Source: Trichobilharzia regenti (lineage: Eukaryota > Platyhelminthes > Trematoda > Strigeidida > Schistosomatidae). Taken from it: a stretch of DNA of 64,000 nt. The notes below the pieces were generated by a model that was not told the origin of the DNA, did no database searches, and worked only from the letters and a program-made list of their open reading frames with translations. Within the stretch, counting starts at the first letter, position 1; each line of letters starts with the position of its first letter. Position numbers and translations under genes: made by a program. The stretch is from the NCBI GenBank assembly GCA_944472135.2, contig OX235268.1, positions 12,096,589 through 12,160,588 on the forward strand. The letters run 5' to 3'. Shown piece by piece: positions 58,880-64,000 of the stretch.

Positions 58880-61800
58880 TGTAACAATCCCTTTCTCAAG
58901 CGTGAGGCTAGCAACCCCACTCTGTAAACAAAGTTGCTACAGAAACTTCAGCACGATGAATCTCTTTGCACCAAAGGAAAAAGTCTGTGTGGGGACATGG
59001 AATGTCCGCACTATGTACGAGATTGGCGAAGCCGAACAGATCGGAAACGAAATGAAACCAATCCTGAATTCAAGTACTGGGGATATGTGAAAGCAAATGG
59101 AACGGGAATAAACTCATCAAATTTTCAACGGATGAGTCAGTGATCTACTCCGGTCACCCAGAAGATGACCACATGCACTCCGAAGGCGTGGCTATCATGA
59201 TGTTACCAACAAAGGCAACAAAGGCCCTTATGCAATAGGAGGCGATCTCGTCCAGGCTAATGACCGCCAGATTCAACTCCAATGGAAGTAAAGTGCCAAT
59301 TATGCCATGCTATGCACCCACAAACAACTCAGAAATCGAAAAGAAAGAAGATTTCTACAATAAACTACAGGCAAAAATGGACAATACTTCAGCTGGTGAC
59401 ATTAAGATACTAATAGGAAACATGAACGCCAAACTGAGACCAGACAACACAGGAAGAGAACTAATCGCGGGTAGAGAAGCTCTTGACTAAATGAATGAAA
59501 ATGGAGAACTCTTCGCCGACTTCTGCACCTTCAACGAACTAGTGATTGGTGGCAGCGTATGCAAACACTAAGATATCCACAAGGCTAAATGGGTGTCACC
59601 AGATGGGCGAACCAAAAACCAAATTAACTTCATATCAATCCTGCTCAAGGAAGTGGAGGCGCAGCCTACTTGACACAAAAGCAAGAAGAGGAGCAGACGT
59701 TGGCTCAGACCACTATCTCGTAAAAGGGACAATCCAAATCAAAATAAGAGTTTTCAGGGAAGCAGGCGCTGCAGATAGACAACAAGCCAAGTTCAACACC
59801 CAAAACTGAAGGACCAAGATACAAAGGACATCTTCATTTCAAGCATAAACGAAAAAAGCCGAGACACAAATCGACACCAGCGAAAGGGTCAGCGTCGAAA
59901 AGCACTGGGACAACTTGAAAACAGTGTGGAGTCAAACCTGCATGGAGGTTCTGGGCAGAAGGAAGAGGCAGGACAAACAGTGGCTCACCACGGAAACTTG
60001 AAGACTAATACAGGAGAGAAGGACAGTGAAGCAAAAGATTATCCAGTGCACCGGTGAGAAACGAAAACAGGAGTTGAATGCAAGTTACAATACGCTGAAC
60101 AAAAGAGTAAAGAAGAGTGCCAGGGAAGATAAAAGAAAATATTATGAAGTCATGGAAAGTGAAGCAGAACAAGCTGCAGCCAGAGGAGACCTCGCCACAC
60201 TCCACCAAACAACTAGGAACCTATCGGGCAAACGTTCAACACAGATAAGGCCAGTAAAGGATGACAATGGAAAGTCAGTCACCAAAGAAGTAGAGCAAGG
60301 AAAACACTGGGCTGAACACTTCGAAAGACTTCTAAATCGACCACCACCTAAAACGCGCCGAACAATACTGACGACGGAAACAGAACTACCAGTGAACATC
60401 GACCCTTCGACGAAATCAGAAGTCCTGAAGACAATCAAGATGCTAAAAGCTGGGAAAGCAGCAGGACTAGATGGAATCACAGCAGAAGCTTTGAAAATAG
60501 ACTCAGAGACAACAGCGGACTTGATGACACCACTACTGGATGAGCTGTGGAAAGAGGGCAAAGTACCTGAGGAGTGAAAGAAAGGATACGTATTCAAACT
60601 GCCAAAGAAAGAAGACTTCATTCAATGCAAAAACTGGCGCCGAATTACGCTCCTGTCCATCACAAGCAAAATACTAAGCAGCATCATCCGGAAGAGAATC
60701 AAACCAGCTCTGGATGCGAGACTTTGACTGGGACAAGCTGGATTCAGGAGAAACAAGTCATGTATATATCAAATCGCCACTCCACGGATCATCATTGAAC
60801 ATAGCTTGGAACAGCAGTCACCTCTCTGTCTCAACTTCATCGACTTTGAAAAAACCTTTGACAGCGCAGCGTCGATCGAGAGGTGATTTGAAAACTACTT
60901 CGCTACCAACAAGGGGTGCCATCGACAATTATACATCTAATCCAGTAGTTATACGACAGTGATGTATGCCAAGTAATCCACAACAGGAACCTACGGAATC
61001 CTTCGAAGTGAGGACGGGAGTGAGGCGAGGGTGTCTACTATCACCAATGATCTTCCTGATTCCAGTGCGACAGACAACGGGGAATGAGGAGACAGGCATA
61101 ACAATGGACTCACACAAAAATATTGGAGAATCTGGACTTCAGCGATGATATATGTCTGATTTCCCACAAGCTGGAAGATATGCAAGTGAAAAGCAACAAG
61201 CTGGCAGAAGAAGCATCAAAGATAGGCCTACACTTCAGGTGAACATAGATAAAACAGAGGTGATGGAGATTCCAGGTCAACAGCAACAGCAAAAACAACA
61301 ACAACAGACGACAATCAGCATATATGGGAGGACCCTGAAGGAAACAACCTCCTTTACTCACCTACCTACCTGGGAAACATCGTTTCAACTACAGGCTGGT
61401 GGAACTAACAAGGATATCAAAGCCAGAATCGGAAAAGCAAGACAAGCTTTCACTACTCTTAAGTCTGTGAGGAGGACAACAGCATTCGTCATCAAAAATA
61501 AGATCCGGATTTTCAACTCCAATGTGAAGTCAGTCAGTGCTACTATACGGATCTGAGACTTGACCAGCGTGTCATAAAGAGCATCTCAAACAAATTTCAG
61601 ACCTTCATCAACAGTTTTCTTCGCTCAATACTCAAGATCAGATGGCCAGCCAGAAGAGATCAGCAACAGGGATCTCTGGCAATGAGAGAACCAACCAGGA
61701 ACCTATTGTGAAACCAATAGGCCGGAATAAATGGAAGTGGATTGGCCATGCGCTGAGGGAACCATCAAGTGACATCACACGCCAGTCAATTGCTCGAGTG

Positions 61801-61985
61801 GAACCCGAAAGGGAAGCGGCGAGTCGGTCGTCCAAGGGTGACTTGCAGGAGGTCATGTGAGGAGGAGATGAAAGCATGTGGGCAGACTTGGAGCGGGGAA
61901 AAGAGTTGGCAGAAAACAGAAGGCACTGGAGACGCGCAGCTGAAGCCCTATGTTCCTCTAATAAATAAAGGATAAAATAATAATA
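58880..61985 (+). mobile_element. RTE-like LINE, broken copy A (right arm)
   Basis: Mirror of 5,724-8,829, in sense orientation here. It has an endonuclease start with VGTWNVRTM near 58,990, reverse transcriptase from about 60,030, FSDD near 61,140, WKWIGHALR near 61,735 and a 3' tail of TAA repeats at about 61,970-61,985. Around 59,930-60,025 it differs from the left copy at about a dozen positions, far above the background. Confidence 0.9.
58902..61975 (+). pseudogene. RTE-like endonuclease-reverse transcriptase pseudogene (copy A, right)
   Basis: It has the same broken layout as the left copy. The best piece is 60,026-60,577 (183 codons; the left copy has 220 because a stop here at about 60,000 shortens it). 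Shared stops and frameshifts show that decay preceded the last homogenisation of the arms. It is inactive. Confidence 0.85.
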
Positions 61986-62995
61986 AATAATACAATAAGT
62001 TCACCAGGATCATAATTTTTCTTACTATTATTATCATTATGATCATTTTATGGTACAATGTCTTCACTATCCTGAAATATAAACATTGGGTCATAGGAGT
62101 TATTAAGGAGATATTGACAAAAGATCTGGTCAATTCAGGACATTCTGCGCCTTTCGACAAATCTTTCAAAGTAATATAAAAGATTCAATCAAACCATTCA
62201 AAAGGAGTGAAATTAAGAGATCTAGGCATTGCCAAGGCACTAGCTTTTCAAAAGCTCAAAACCACGCTTTGTTTCCAAAAGAAATACATCCAACCCCTGT
62301 CCCTGCCATGGCCATCATAAACAGGTAATTCTTTTCGTAATGACCACTCAATCGCCTTTCTTATCTATTCTCCACTATCGATTTCCCCACCCAGGTTATT
62401 TCACCCCATCGTTACCTTTAATTTTTTGTCAACCTTTGTGATTTTATGCTAAGCCTACCAATTCTGTAACATCTTATTACAATTTACAATTTAGCCTCTT
62501 TATTTTATCAAATATGCCCAAACCAAGTTCACTTTTAACGGTTTGAAAAAATTTGGGCATTGGGTATATGATATTCATTATAATAAAGGTTTTTGTATTT
62601 TCCAATGAGTGGAAAACAAAACGATATTGCTTTCACTGACGTTTCGCTATTTGATGCTGCTTACAGCTTTATCAAAGTAATAATAAACCAGAATTCACAA
62701 AATCTCAGCACATATGTAACAAAAGAGTTAGGGGTGAGAAAAATAGACTTAGTTCAAGTAAAAAGGGCATATTGAAAGTCAAAATAGCAATGAAGATCAC
62801 TAAACCAAATAACTAAGGCATTAGTACGTCTGTTATGATATCAAAATAAAGTTTACTAACTTGATCATTGTTCGTCTGTCTGGGGTCATTTTTCGTTGTC
62901 AAGTTGGTCAATTGGTAAAGATAACAAAATCAAGTGTAGATTGTTGGATTTGATCAGTGTGTAAAATTATAAAAGTAGTGTGTGTTTAGATAAGA
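61986..62995. other. AT-rich interval between two old LINE copies (right arm)
   Basis: Mirror of 4,715-5,720. It includes the 60-codon ORF at 62,593-62,775, which overlaps a tgacgtttcgct box and is probably repeat-derived. Confidence 0.5.
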
Positions 62996-64000
62996 GGCGG
63001 CATCTACATATTGCATCTAATACATCATTTTTTCATTCTAAATTTTAATAAAATACGATTACAAATCGTATAAAATACAGTAATTCATTCATTAAACGTT
63101 TCAAACCATATGCCTTTCATGCACCTAATCAAACTAAGAGAAAACATCACGGTGTTTGGCAACGTGCTCTTAAACAGTCACCTGTATATCGCACAACTAT
63201 TCCTGTTATTGTCAGTTCAAACTGCCGTTCACTTCCCAACAAAATTATGCATCTCCAGTCTCTCTTATCTACTGATACCTATCACGTCAAGGCGATTGTT
63301 GCATTACATGAAACATGGCTCTATGAACTCTATGATGACAACCTGGTTTCTCTTAATGGTTTTACATTGTTTAGACAAGATCGACTATGCTCCAGAAAGA
63401 AAAGAGGTGGATATGTTGCGACTTTCATTCATTCTCAACGGGTCAACTTCAAATGATGTGTGTTTTTCCTTCTCTAGTGGATTTATTGATTGTATAACAT
63501 TCAAATGTCTTCCGAAACACTTATCCATGTTTCAATGCGTCTTCGTCTCGAACATTTATGTTACTCCTGGCTGTTCTGCTTCGTATCTATCTGATTTTGC
63601 TGATGAATTCAGTGAAATCACTGTTACACATCTTGAAAACACTTTATCAGTTTTCACAGGAGATTTCAATTGCTGCCATTGTTCTTTCCTTGAATCATTG
63701 GGTCATGTCGATATTGCTAAATTTCCTACTCGACTTGATAAAACACTGGATCTAGTATTTATTAATGATGAGAAAATATGAGGAAATATATGAAGCACGC
63801 AGATGTGCTCCTTTAATGAACTTTGATCATTGTATTATTCGGATATTAACTAAGATATATAACAGATCTCACTATATTATCCTCTCATATCTGTCCAGGA
63901 AAACACAGCAAAGGTGTTACTCACAGGAGAATGTGCTCAAACTAAGATGTATACTAAATGACACAAACTGGGAACTTTTCAGTGAACACAAACTGGATGA
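62996..64000 (+). mobile_element. Old CR1-like LINE, 5' part (right arm, cut by window end)
   Basis: Mirror of the 5' third of the element at 1,120-4,714. It starts at ggcggc (62,996) followed by atctacatattgcatct, as in the 5' region of the intact LINE but lacking the tcttgggctacc part. Endonuclease remnants run from 63,110 with the HETWL and TGDFN boxes. The reading frame is broken by several shifts. Confidence 0.85.

Larger units (their letters stand above)
41315..64000 (-). repeat. Right arm of the giant inverted repeat
   Basis: This is the reverse-complement partner of 3,710-33,973. It lacks the two insertions of the left arm and so preserves their empty sites, near 47,644 for the CR1-like LINE and at 55,105-56,180 for the RTE-like insertion. 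It is cut by the window end inside the old CR1-like element, so its true length is unknown. Confidence 0.97.

Noticed and set aside
1..64000. The palindrome as a plain assembly duplicate of one locus
   Set aside because: The arms differ by two clean multi-kilobase insertions with empty sites, a dense local divergence patch and small indels, and they flank a unique spacer. Two haplotypes wrongly joined head to head cannot be fully excluded, so the junctions still need single-read support.
3710..64000. Firm assignment to the W or Z chromosome
   Set aside because: The structure fits sex-linked ampliconic DNA, but nothing in the window is a known sex-linked gene or satellite that I can identify with confidence.

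Overview
The window is animal nuclear DNA, AT-rich, with almost no host coding sequence. Its mobile elements suggest a schistosome or a close trematode relative: CR1-like and RTE-like LINEs of the SR/Perere kind, an LTR of about 330 bp in the Boudicca (gypsy) size range, and SINEs with a tRNA-like head related to the Sm-alpha type. The genus is inferred from remembered element families, not from a database search.

The dominant structure is a giant inverted repeat. The left arm runs from at least 3,710 to 33,973. A unique spacer follows (33,974-41,314), then the right arm (41,315 to the window end and beyond). Paired positions sum to about 75,288 for left coordinates 27,646-33,973, to about 71,892 for 16,787-24,249, and to about 67,707 for 3,710-11,524. 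The two steps in this sum are insertions present only in the left arm. One is a 3.40-kb CR1-like LINE with an uninterrupted endonuclease-reverse transcriptase ORF (24,250-27,645). The other is a 3.11-kb RTE-like LINE (12,601-15,711) flanked by two copies of a 1.08-kb segment that is single in the right arm. The right arm therefore holds the empty site for both events. Elsewhere the arms look almost identical by eye.

Both arms share an old, broken RTE-like copy (5.72-8.83 kb and 58.88-61.99 kb), an old CR1-like copy at the outer edge (1.12-4.71 kb, with a nested solo LTR, and 62.996 kb to the window end), tRNA-headed SINEs, a tandem array of about 189-bp units (31.8-32.3 kb and 43.0-43.5 kb), and a dispersed repeat with a coding-like motif. 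The spacer holds a truncated RTE fragment exactly at its left edge, a solo LTR with a 4-bp target duplication (40,001-40,329), a decayed ORF-like stretch and a SINE at its right edge.

The only candidate host gene is represented by pieces of a glycine/arginine-rich (RGG) protein. A 262-bp exon-like segment lies in the spacer (minus strand, 37,158-37,419, with a frameshift in a GGT tract). A terminal RGG exon with its polyadenylation signal lies just inside each arm (33,169-33,295 minus; 41,993-42,119 plus). The left copy is in line with the spacer exon; the right copy is an orphan 3' end.

The most unusual signals are the palindrome with its arm-specific insertions and a SINE family that looks like a tRNA head joined to both the 5' end and the 3' end of the resident CR1-like LINE. 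A second chimera joins a similar tRNA head to RTE 5' sequence.
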